A program made the position numbers and the translations under genes. A stretch of DNA of 64,000 nucleotides. Source: Lachnospiraceae bacterium Marseille-Q4251 (GTDB taxonomy: Bacteria; Bacillota; Clostridia; Lachnospirales; Lachnospiraceae). The notes under the pieces are model-generated. The model saw only the letters and a program-made list of their open reading frames with translations, made no database searches and was not told the origin of the DNA. The stretch is taken from contig JAGTTO010000001.1 of NCBI GenBank assembly GCA_018223435.1, positions 1,054,001 to 1,118,000 on the forward strand. The letters run 5' to 3'. Below, one piece after another: positions 26,528 to 34,053 of the stretch (positions within the stretch are counted from its first letter, which is position 1; the number at the start of each line of letters is the position of its first letter).

Positions 26528-27319
26528 TCAGATATAAAGGATAAACTTATCCTGTACTTTCTTGAAATAAAAGAGTCCGATGCCAAGAGCCAGAAAAGCG
26601 ATAATCCAGCCGCCCCAGAAAATCCTGGGTCCCGGAAATCTTCCGTAATAAACCAGGTCACGAAAACCTGCCACATAGTAATACAGCGGGTTGAAGGCTT
26701 TGATGATAAAGACAACCGTCGTATTTTTGATGCTGTCAAGATCATAGAACAGCGGGGTTGCGTACATCCAGGCGGTGATCACAGCCTGATAGATGTGCTG
26801 CATATCCCGGAAGAACACATTGATCGCTGACAGGAAAAAGCCGACTCCCAGGCTGAAAATGTAAATCTGCACCAGAATAATGGGAGAAAGCAGCAGGTAC
26901 CAGCTGACCTTGGCGTGGGTGAACACGATAACAATGAGCATGGCCCCAAGGGAGAAGAAGCAGTCCACCAGAGAACTCGTCACCTTGGCCAGCGGGAAAA
27001 TGTATTTCGGCACATAGGTTTTCTTAAGCAGCGTTCCGTTGCCCAGAATCGACCGCATGGCCGCCTTTGTCGAGGTACTGTAAAATTCAAAAAGAGTACG
27101 GCCGGTGATGAGATATACCGGGTAGTTTGTGATCTTTCTCTGGAACATCGTGGAGAACACCACCGTCATGACCAGCATGATCAGCAGCGGATTCAAGACG
27201 CTCCATACATAGCCGAGAAAGCTTCTCCGGTATTTCAGTTTCACATCCCTTTGTACCAGCTGAAACAGAAGATCTTTGTATTGAAAAAAGACCTGCAGCC
27301 GTTCTTTCCAGATACTCAT
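26528..27319 (-). CDS. Wzm/TagG-type polysaccharide ABC exporter permease
   Basis: This 263-residue ABC-2 permease has six hydrophobic segments. It has the family motif QRDVKLKYRRSFLGYVWSVL at about residues 23-42 and a C-terminal FNPLYYYVAGFRDLVYYG. It shares family but not close sequence with the permease at 10822-11622. With the short-form ATPase it exports a lipid-linked glycan. The gene starts two bases after the stop of the glycosyltransferase gene at 27322-28326, so both belong to the same transcript. Confidence 0.9.
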   Translation of the reverse strand: MSIWKERLQVFFQYKDLLFQLVQRDVKLKYRRSFLGYVWSVLNPLLIMLVMTVVFSTMFQRKITNYPVYLITGRTLFEFYSTSTKAAMRSILGNGTLLKKTYVPKYIFPLAKVTSSLVDCFFSLGAMLIVIVFTHAKVSWYLLLSPIILVQIYIFSLGVGFFLSAINVFFRDMQHIYQAVITAWMYATPLFYDLDSIKNTTVVFIIKAFNPLYYYVAGFRDLVYYGRFPGPRIFWGGWIIAFLALGIGLFYFKKVQDKFILYI

Positions 27320-27321
27320 AT

Positions 27322-28326
27322 TTATTTTTTTATCCTTTCTTTCCAGTAAAATGCCAGATGCGCCGCCGGATAAAGAAGATAGCCGCTCTTTCTTAAGAGA
27401 AGAACCGGTTTATTTATCACAGCCGCATAGATTCTGGGATAACGTTCCTTCAGGTTTCTATCGAAAGCTTTCATCTTCCCGGAAATACTCCTGTCATAGG
27501 GAAAGCTTAAAAAGATTTTGAAACGGGTAGCCGCCATCCGTCCCAGACTGTTTTCCAGATACGTCAGACAGTAAACGGGAATCTTTCTCCGCTGCTGTTC
27601 TTCGTAGTAGGCCAGCAACCGGTCCAGAACCCGGGTATAATTGACCTCATTTTTCTGCATGCTCTTCATATCCATACTCTGCCCGGCAAGGCCGATCCGG
27701 TACTGATAGACGACCTCCTCCAGAAACGTCACGGTCCGCACATAGGGAATCGGAAACAGGACGTATTCCATATCCACATAAAAGCAGTGTTCGTCGATCT
27801 TGGGAATTTTTCTCAATAATTCCGTTTTTATCGTCAACGCGTGCATTTTCAGGAAGGTCTTTCCGCTGACCTCCGAAAAAGCATACTCTCTTCCATAGCT
27901 GACTCCCGGGAAGGGCGATTCAAATTCCAGCTTTTTTTCTCCGGTCTGATTGTGAACCCAGTAGTAACGGTTCACGATAAAATCCGATTTGGCCGTATGA
28001 AGAAAACGCACGAGCTTCCCAAAGGCGGCTCCATCCACCCAGTCGTCCCCGTCCACAACCTTGAAATAGGTTCCCCGGGCTTCCTCTATGCCGCGGTTGA
28101 TCGTCGAACCGTGGCCGCCGTTCTCTTTATTGATGACCCGGAAAATATCCGGGTATTTTTGTACATATTTCTCCGCAATCTCCACCGTCCGGTCGGAGGA
28201 ACCGTCGTTGACAACCAGCACCTCGATCTCCGGCAAGGCTTTGGGCTTTACAAAGGAACTTAAGCACTGTTCCTCATATTTTTCGATATTATACGCAGGA
28301 ATGACCACTGTCAGAAGTTTATCCAT
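27322..28326 (-). CDS. Family-2 glycosyltransferase
   Basis: This 334-residue protein has a GT-A domain with LLTVVIPAYNIEKYEEQCLS, VLVVNDGSSDRTVE, GGHGSTINRGIEEARG and metal site FKVVDGDDWVDGAAF. A helical C-terminal part of about 110 residues has a hydrophobic stretch near the end. It is the first gene after a strong promoter (28367-28396), at the head of a unit that continues into the exporter, GlfT2, glf and pyruvyl transferases. It could add the first galactofuranose or another priming residue, but this is not shown by the sequence. Confidence 0.83.
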   Translation of the reverse strand: MDKLLTVVIPAYNIEKYEEQCLSSFVKPKALPEIEVLVVNDGSSDRTVEIAEKYVQKYPDIFRVINKENGGHGSTINRGIEEARGTYFKVVDGDDWVDGAAFGKLVRFLHTAKSDFIVNRYYWVHNQTGEKKLEFESPFPGVSYGREYAFSEVSGKTFLKMHALTIKTELLRKIPKIDEHCFYVDMEYVLFPIPYVRTVTFLEEVVYQYRIGLAGQSMDMKSMQKNEVNYTRVLDRLLAYYEEQQRRKIPVYCLTYLENSLGRMAATRFKIFLSFPYDRSISGKMKAFDRNLKERYPRIYAAVINKPVLLLRKSGYLLYPAAHLAFYWKERIKK

Positions 28327-28366
28327 TGGTACTCCCTTTCATTTTTTATACTCTGATTCACTGTCC

Positions 28367-28396
28367 AGTTTAACATATCTGTAAATATACTGTCAA
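28367..28396 (-). promoter_or_regulatory. Strong promoter of the galactofuranose unit
   Basis: Minus strand: consensus TTGACA (28396-28391), 18-nt spacer and TAAACT (28372-28367) preceded by TG, an extended -10. The leader is about 35 nt to ATG 28326. Together with the terminator at 28430-28460 it separates this unit from the genes on the right. Confidence 0.7.
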
Positions 28397-28429
28397 GGAA
28401 GCGCAACATTCCTTCCTGTTCCAGCAAAA

Positions 28430-28460
28430 CAGACCGGGCACAACAAACGCTCCCGGTCTG
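28430..28460 (-). terminator. Terminator after the glycosyltransferase at 28466-29722
   Basis: Arms CAGACCGGG (28430-28438) and CCCGGTCTG (28452-28460) form a 9-bp GC-rich stem, followed on the minus strand by TTTTGC. The U-run is short, so termination may be partial. Confidence 0.7.
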
Positions 28461-28465
28461 ATCTT

Positions 28466-29722
28466 TTATTTTCGTTTCGTGTGTTTCTGCTCTGCTCCCG
28501 CCGCTTTTCTGGCAGCCCGGGCGCAGGCCCGAAGAGGGGAAGTCACCACATGGCCGGCCTTGTAAGAGAAGGAACCATAAACATTGTCTACCTCAGCCTG
28601 AAGTTCTTCCAGCTGCCGTCTCAATTCCTCTTTTTCCCGTTCCAGCTCATGAATCCGGTCCTCATCCCTGTGAATAATGCCCATTTTCTCGATATGGTTC
28701 AGGTGCAGGCAGTTGTCCCGCTCATCCTTGAGATCCTGAATCCGAAGCCTTAAGAGACTGTCGTAATCCTCATCCATGATGGTCCGGTAAAAATGATACA
28801 TCCGCTGATTGTAGTCATAGTAATACTCCGCCGGCTGATCCTCGATATCCAGCGCCTTGAAAAGGCCTCCTTTCAGCTGATGGTAAAGGGTCTCCTGCTG
28901 CTCGCTCTTTTCCTGGGAAAGCAGGTTGGCCACGCAGCCGTCGATGGCGTGATTGATAAAACTTCTCTTTACCTCCTCATAGCAGCCCTTCTCCAGCAGA
29001 TACTCCCGTACTCTTGAGAAGGCCTTATAGAAATCCAGCGGAGTCACCGTATTGGTGCTCTGGCAGTTTCCTGTGATGCCAACCCGGTAATTGACCAGAA
29101 ACTCCTTCACAGTCGTGATTTTCTCCGCATTTACCAGGGCAGAGCAGGTGAAGAAAAGGTCGTTCGTCCGGCGGATTTCCTGAAATTTCAGCTTCTTCTC
29201 CTCCACAAAGGAGCGGCGGAACATCTTGTTCCAGGGCCAGTTGTGGAAGGTGTTGAAAATGTAATCCGGGAAGTCATGATAGTTGAAGATCTCTTTTTTC
29301 GGAAGGTACTCTTCCCGCATGGCCGCGTATTCATCGGTAAAAAACTGAAGATCTTCGTGCCAGCAGCGCACCTTGCAGACAGAGAGATCTGCCTTTGTCT
29401 CATCCAGCCGTTTCGCCTGCTTTTCGAGAAGGCCCGGCTCAAAGAAATCGTCGGAATCGAGGAAGGCGAGATACTCTCCTTTCGCCGCCTCCATGCCATG
29501 GTTTCTGGCCGCTCCGCCGCCGGCATTTTTCTGCTCCAGCAGGTGAAAACGGCTGTCCTTTTTCTCATATTCGCTGATGATTTCCACAGAATCGTCCGTG
29601 GAACCGTCATCCACGCAAAACACCTCAAAATTCTTTAAGGTCTGATTTTCAATGCTTTCCAGGCACTGACGAAGATATTTCCCCGTATTATAGACCGGAA
29701 GAATCACTGATACCTTTATCAT
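28466..29722 (-). CDS. Family-2 glycosyltransferase with C-terminal coiled coil
   Basis: This protein has 418 residues. The GT-A domain (1-230) shows VSVILPVYNTGKYLRQCLES, CVDDGSTDDSVE, NAGGGAARNHGMEAAKGEYL and metal site FLDSDDFFEPG. Residues about 340-390 are charged with heptad spacing (DRIHELEREKEELRRQLEEL), a coiled coil, and the tail is basic. Such tails occur in many Firmicutes surface-glycan transferases and may drive oligomerisation or membrane contact. It is the third gene from the promoter at 31916-31944 and is followed by a terminator. Confidence 0.83.
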   Translation of the reverse strand: MIKVSVILPVYNTGKYLRQCLESIENQTLKNFEVFCVDDGSTDDSVEIISEYEKKDSRFHLLEQKNAGGGAARNHGMEAAKGEYLAFLDSDDFFEPGLLEKQAKRLDETKADLSVCKVRCWHEDLQFFTDEYAAMREEYLPKKEIFNYHDFPDYIFNTFHNWPWNKMFRRSFVEEKKLKFQEIRRTNDLFFTCSALVNAEKITTVKEFLVNYRVGITGNCQSTNTVTPLDFYKAFSRVREYLLEKGCYEEVKRSFINHAIDGCVANLLSQEKSEQQETLYHQLKGGLFKALDIEDQPAEYYYDYNQRMYHFYRTIMDEDYDSLLRLRIQDLKDERDNCLHLNHIEKMGIIHRDEDRIHELEREKEELRRQLEELQAEVDNVYGSFSYKAGHVVTSPLRACARAARKAAGAEQKHTKRK

Positions 29723-29740
29723 AAAGAAGCCTCCCTTTCC

Positions 29741-30478
29741 TCATCTGTATTTCCAGATCCCGTTCAGGGCATAGCTGATGAAGCAGAGAATTGATTTTCC
29801 CAGTCCAAAGCCCATGTAACGGTAGACCTTAAAGGTCATTCCGGCGGATTTCAATTTATTTCCTGATTTTCCTTTTGTCGTCAGGCGATAGTTCAGAAGC
29901 GGCTCATCCACTCCTGATGCCGTCCCGTACTCCTGCAAAATTTTCAGCCAGGTGATGTAATCCTCATGGCTGTCCTCATGCTCCATGGGATAACGGAGCG
30001 CCGCATCCCGGCGAAGCAGCACCGAGGAACAGTTGATGCTGTTGTGATGGAGAAGGTCTTTGTAGGTGATCCGGCTTTTCACCGGAATACATTTTCCGAG
30101 ATCCTCTCCTTCCGGCGAGCAGAGCCTTCTGCCGGTGCAGGCCAGCACATCCCCCGTCTGTTCCAGAAGCGCCAGCTGTTTTTTCAGTTTTTCCGGCTCC
30201 CACCAGTCATCTGCATCCAGAAACGCCACATAATCCCCTGTGGCCAGCTTCACGCCCCGGTTTCTCGTGGCCGCAGCCCCGAGATTTTTTTCATTTTTCA
30301 GATAGCGAAGTCTCGGCTCGTCCCCGTAGGAACGCACGATCCCTTCGATATCCTCCCCGGAACAATCGTCCAGCACCAGAATCTCCAGCGGTACCTCCTG
30401 AAACAGGGCCGAATCGATGGCCTGGCGCAGGGTAGCGGCACAGCGGTAGGCCGGAATGATCACCGATACTTTTTTCAT
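29741..30478 (-). CDS. Family-2 glycosyltransferase
   Basis: This protein has 245 residues from ATG 30478, which overlaps the stop of the sugar-phosphate transferase gene as ATGA. The frame is open to 30529 but that would overlap more deeply. GT-A motifs: KVSVIIPAYRCAATLRQAID, LEILVLDDCSGED, NLGAAATRNRGVKLATGDYV and metal site FLDADDWWEPEKL. Being coupled to the initiating enzyme, it is a good candidate for adding the second sugar to the lipid carrier. This is inference from position. Confidence 0.85.
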   Translation of the reverse strand: MKKVSVIIPAYRCAATLRQAIDSALFQEVPLEILVLDDCSGEDIEGIVRSYGDEPRLRYLKNEKNLGAAATRNRGVKLATGDYVAFLDADDWWEPEKLKKQLALLEQTGDVLACTGRRLCSPEGEDLGKCIPVKSRITYKDLLHHNSINCSSVLLRRDAALRYPMEHEDSHEDYITWLKILQEYGTASGVDEPLLNYRLTTKGKSGNKLKSAGMTFKVYRYMGFGLGKSILCFISYALNGIWKYR

Positions 30479-31863
30479 TCCTGATCTTCCTTTCCGCCCT
30501 TTTCCTTTGTAGCCGCAGTCACCTGCCACTGCTCCACGCCCTCCGTATTCTCTTTCTGAAAAAGAATCTTAAAGGTCAGGAAAAGCAGCTTGAAATCCAG
30601 CAGGATCGAATAGTTTTCGATATACGTCAGATCCAGCTTCAGTTTGTCATAAGGCGTCGTGTTGTACTTGCCGTACACCTGGGCGAAGCCGGTCAGGCCT
30701 GCCTTTACTTTCAAACGGTAGTCGAACTCCGGAATCTCCCGCTTATACTGGGCGGCGATCTCCGGCCGTTCAGGGCGCGGCCCCACGAGGGACATATCCC
30801 CCTTCAGGATGTTAAAGATCTGAGGCAGCTCGTCAAAATGGATATTCCGGATCACTCTTCCGACCGGAGTCACCCGGTCATCGTTTTTCATCGCAAGACG
30901 GGCGCCTTTTTTCTCGGAATCCACCCGCATGCTCCGGAATTTCAGTACATCAAAAACCTTTCCGTCCTTGGTAAGTCTGGGCTGGCGGTAAAAAACCGGG
31001 CCCCCGTCATAGGCTTTCACGAGAATGGCGATCACCAGCATAAAGGGTGAGGCCACAATCAGGCCCAGAAGGGAAAATACGATATCCACGAGGCGTTTCA
31101 CGAACTGCTGCTCCGCAGTCAGTCCCCGGTTCCGAAAGAGAAGCAGGCTTGTGTCAAAAAGATGGATATGATCTGCATTCATAAGCATAATATCGGAAAT
31201 TTTCGGCACACTGTAACAGCGGATATTATTTTCAAAGCAGAATTTCAAAAAGAGATTTCTCTCATGAGAGGGAATATCTCCCAGAAGCACCGCATGGTAC
31301 TGAAGGATTTTTGCCTTGATGGCCTCCTCCCCGACGCTCAGATGAATCTCCTCACAGATATTGTATTTGTCGTCCCGGGTGCCGATTTTCTTTTCCAGGT
31401 CCCTGGGACTGTATTTTCCGTAAATCATCAGCATCTGTCTGGGCGGATAGAGTCTTGCATAGACCCAGCGCATGAAAAATACCCAGATCACCACGACCAC
31501 CATATTGATTCCTGTCATCTCAAGCAGATATTTGATATTATGGCCAAATTTCCAGTGGCCGATCAGCGCCAGCTGCAGGTAAGTGATGAAATTCACGCAG
31601 AGTACGGACAAAATCTGCGAATACAGCACCTCAAATACCCGAAGGTAGCCCACTTTAAAACCGCCGTAAAGCTTATAGAAAAGAAACAGAAGCAGAGCAT
31701 ACTGACCAATGATTACATAGTTTCCCCTGTGCCAGTACCGCCTCAGCATATTTTTTTCAAAATGATGGTACCACATATATGCAAAGACGCCGATCTGAAT
31801 CGCCATGATCAGAACCGAAGCCAGAAACATGAGCAAATGTTTGTATTTTTCTCTTTTCTCCAA
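30475..31863 (-). CDS. Undecaprenyl-phosphate sugar-1-phosphate transferase (initiating glycosyltransferase)
   Basis: This 462-residue protein begins at TTG 31863, which has AGGGGGGA upstream. It has four to five N-terminal membrane segments, a nucleotide-binding-like middle part, and a C-terminal bacterial sugar transferase domain from about residue 260: KRLVDIVFSLLGLIVASPFM, GGPVFYRQPRLTKDGKVF, LKFRSMRVD, DELPQIFNILKGDMSLVGPR and KAGLTGFAQVYGKYNTT. This is the WcaJ/CpsE family, which starts repeat-unit synthesis by transferring hexose-1-phosphate from a UDP-sugar to undecaprenyl phosphate. It is the first gene of its transcript. Glucose versus galactose specificity is not predictable. Confidence 0.92.
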   Translation of the reverse strand: MEKREKYKHLLMFLASVLIMAIQIGVFAYMWYHHFEKNMLRRYWHRGNYVIIGQYALLLFLFYKLYGGFKVGYLRVFEVLYSQILSVLCVNFITYLQLALIGHWKFGHNIKYLLEMTGINMVVVVIWVFFMRWVYARLYPPRQMLMIYGKYSPRDLEKKIGTRDDKYNICEEIHLSVGEEAIKAKILQYHAVLLGDIPSHERNLFLKFCFENNIRCYSVPKISDIMLMNADHIHLFDTSLLLFRNRGLTAEQQFVKRLVDIVFSLLGLIVASPFMLVIAILVKAYDGGPVFYRQPRLTKDGKVFDVLKFRSMRVDSEKKGARLAMKNDDRVTPVGRVIRNIHFDELPQIFNILKGDMSLVGPRPERPEIAAQYKREIPEFDYRLKVKAGLTGFAQVYGKYNTTPYDKLKLDLTYIENYSILLDFKLLFLTFKILFQKENTEGVEQWQVTAATKEKGGKEDQE

Positions 31864-31915
31864 GGTCTTCCCCCCTAAATGATTTAAGTTTCGGTGCCCG
31901 GAACGTGCTGCGTAT

Positions 31916-31944
31916 ATCTTACACTAGAATAGCTCAAAAAACAA
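31916..31944 (-). promoter_or_regulatory. Promoter of the sugar-phosphate transferase unit
   Basis: Minus strand: TTGTTT (31944-31939), 17-nt spacer and TAAGAT (31921-31916). The leader is about 50 nt to the TTG start. Sits in the gap before the membrane-protein genes. Confidence 0.5.
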
Positions 31945-31963
31945 CCTTTAAGCAGTTGGAAGT

Positions 31964-32815
31964 TTATTCTTTATGGTTCTTTCCAAATAAGGTAAGATAT
32001 ACCACCGCGTCAGAGGTTTCCCCTATGGCCTCGCAGCCGGCAGCCAGAATCGTCTCATGAATGTCATTCTTTTTGTAGGCGACAAGGTAGTCCGTCCTTG
32101 TTCTGTTGAGGGCGATTCTTAAAGTCACCGGATCTGTATTCTGCCCTCCGTAAATCACATCCATAATATCGGACTGATAACGGTAGCTCACATTTTCATC
32201 CGTATAGGAGCCGGCCGTATTGATGCCCAGCCAGAAGAGCATCTTATTTCGCTCAATCGTAAGGTGAAGGCTCGGATCATACTGTCTCGCCTGCAGGTTG
32301 TATTCCAGCGGGAAAGCCACCTTCGGCTCTTCCTCCGTGCTATCCCGGTGGATCAGCTCGCTGACCGCCAGAAGATCATCTTCCACCTTATAAACATTCT
32401 TCGGAATGGAAACGGTGGCAAGCTGCCTGAGCGAAGCCCGGTTCCAGAAAAGGACCAGACCGCCCACCGCCAGAAGAAGCACAGCCCGCTTCCAGCCTTT
32501 TTTCAGCCGCACTCCTGATTCCACCAGTATATAAGCCAGTAGAAACGGCAGGGGAACCAGCCAGAAAAAGCGGTAGAACTCGGATTCAAAATCCATTTTT
32601 ACGATAATCCGGTTCATCAGAAACGGATTGAATACCGTAAGAAGAAGCACCAGCGGATACCATAGAAAAAGGAAAGCGGCTTCTTTTTTCCTGTACAGCA
32701 GAACCAGAACCACCGCCAGAGCGCCCAGCAGCAGATACGCCCAGGTTCCCTGGTATTTCACAAAACAGTCCCAGATAAAACGAAGCCCCTGTTCTGCCAC
32801 AGATAAACCTCTCAT
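31964..32815 (-). CDS. Membrane protein, possible C-terminal half of a DUF6077-type protein
   Basis: This 283-residue protein has about four membrane segments in the first 130 residues (AYLLLGALAVVLVLLYRKK, LWYPLVLLLTVFNPFLM and two more), then a soluble domain of about 145 residues on one side of the membrane. It starts 18 bp after the stop of the 380-residue membrane protein and has a good ribosome site (AAAGGAG). The layout fits the second half of one larger membrane protein cut in two, or a true two-gene pair. Function unknown, perhaps glycan export or modification given the neighbours. Confidence 0.65.
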   Translation of the reverse strand: MRGLSVAEQGLRFIWDCFVKYQGTWAYLLLGALAVVLVLLYRKKEAAFLFLWYPLVLLLTVFNPFLMNRIIVKMDFESEFYRFFWLVPLPFLLAYILVESGVRLKKGWKRAVLLLAVGGLVLFWNRASLRQLATVSIPKNVYKVEDDLLAVSELIHRDSTEEEPKVAFPLEYNLQARQYDPSLHLTIERNKMLFWLGINTAGSYTDENVSYRYQSDIMDVIYGGQNTDPVTLRIALNRTRTDYLVAYKKNDIHETILAAGCEAIGETSDAVVYLTLFGKNHKE

Positions 32816-32833
32816 AAACGTCTGTCTCCTTTC

Positions 32834-33976
32834 CTATTTCGCCGCCAGGATTACGATTCTCAGCTTGACGGCCAGATAAAGCGCCAGCACTGCCATATCC
32901 GGCAAAATCGCGAGACCCCCCCGGAACAGCGGCCGGATTTTCTTCTGTTTCAGCGCTGTGGGCAGAATCCCCGCAAACACAGCGGCCGGCACCACAGTCA
33001 TGGAAGAAGTGGTAAGACATACCGCTCCCAGGGCGGTGAAGAAAAGTCCCCACCAGGCCATTTTATCCTCCGGATCCCGGTAAAGCCGCACAAAGAGCAA
33101 AAACAGAAACGGAATCACCAGGCCTTCCAGCATGGCTTTTCCCTCGTAGGCCCGGTAAAAAATGAAACCGGAAAATTCCTGATTTCCAGCAAGAAGCAGG
33201 AAAAATACAGCCGCTATAAGGAAGGCCACCGCTTTTTTCCGCACAGAGAAAAAGCCGGTTCCCCGCTCTCTTCCGCTGTCTGACAGGAGTTTTTCTGCCG
33301 TTTCTTCCCTCTTTCCACGGAAAAGCGCATAGCCCAGCTGGTAATACACCAGATCTGCCAGAAAGGTCCACATGACAGGATTGATCGTCTTGGCCAGAAC
33401 CATCGGATGCACATGGAAAACCTTGGCAAAAGCCGCCGTATCGAGATACCAGGCTGCCGTCACATAACGGATATTAAAGACGGAGCTCAAAAAACCGGTA
33501 TAGGGATTGTATCTCCCCAGCGTATCCGTATAAAGGGACGTACTGATATTTGCCACATAGTATGCCGCATCCGCCGAGTTGAGATCGTAAGCCGCCACAT
33601 AGATCATCTGACCCAGCACGAGGACTCCGGCCAGAAGATAGATCCCCGGCTGTTTCTTAAAGATTTCCGCCAACGTTTTTCCGGATTTCACCCAGTCTCT
33701 GCCGCATAAAAAAGCCGCTGCAAGTCCGACAGCTGCCAGGGCTGCGCCCCAGACAACCGTCAAAACGTGCAGCGGTACCAGCAGCAACGTCATGGGCAAA
33801 GCCAGAAGTTCAAACAGGCCATAATAAAGGAACAGTCCAAGTACTGGTGTAAACAGCGGTGAATACCGGTTTAATCCTTCTTTTCTCCCCAGAATTTTCC
33901 GGAAAAGGCTTCCGAAAGCCAGAAAGAAATAGAAGTGGAAGCCCAGACTGATCCCTCCCAGGAACAATTGCTTCAT
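32834..33976 (-). CDS. Polytopic membrane protein, DUF6077-like
   Basis: This 380-residue protein has about nine to ten membrane segments. Between segments it has the polar loop YDLNSADAAYYVANISTSLY, then TDTLGRYNPYTGF, with acidic residues where GT-C-type enzymes hold a catalytic or metal-binding Asp. I recognise it as resembling the uncharacterised DUF6077 family of Clostridia. Members as I know them are longer than this, which is why the next gene may be the missing half. It has its own good promoter (34018-34046) and ribosome site AAAGGAG. Confidence 0.65.
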   Translation of the reverse strand: MKQLFLGGISLGFHFYFFLAFGSLFRKILGRKEGLNRYSPLFTPVLGLFLYYGLFELLALPMTLLLVPLHVLTVVWGAALAAVGLAAAFLCGRDWVKSGKTLAEIFKKQPGIYLLAGVLVLGQMIYVAAYDLNSADAAYYVANISTSLYTDTLGRYNPYTGFLSSVFNIRYVTAAWYLDTAAFAKVFHVHPMVLAKTINPVMWTFLADLVYYQLGYALFRGKREETAEKLLSDSGRERGTGFFSVRKKAVAFLIAAVFFLLLAGNQEFSGFIFYRAYEGKAMLEGLVIPFLFLLFVRLYRDPEDKMAWWGLFFTALGAVCLTTSSMTVVPAAVFAGILPTALKQKKIRPLFRGGLAILPDMAVLALYLAVKLRIVILAAK

Positions 33977-34017
33977 TCTTATCTCCTTTTCGTCACAATT
34001 TTTCGATAGTTGATAAG

Positions 34018-34046
34018 ATCATACCATTTTTTTGTCTTTTCGGCAA
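34018..34046 (-). promoter_or_regulatory. Promoter of the DUF6077-like gene
   Basis: Minus strand: TTGCCG (34046-34041), 17-nt spacer and TATGAT (34023-34018). It lies directly after the amidase stop codon, so this unit is separate from the amidase gene. Confidence 0.65.
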
Positions 34047-34053
34047 GTACTGC

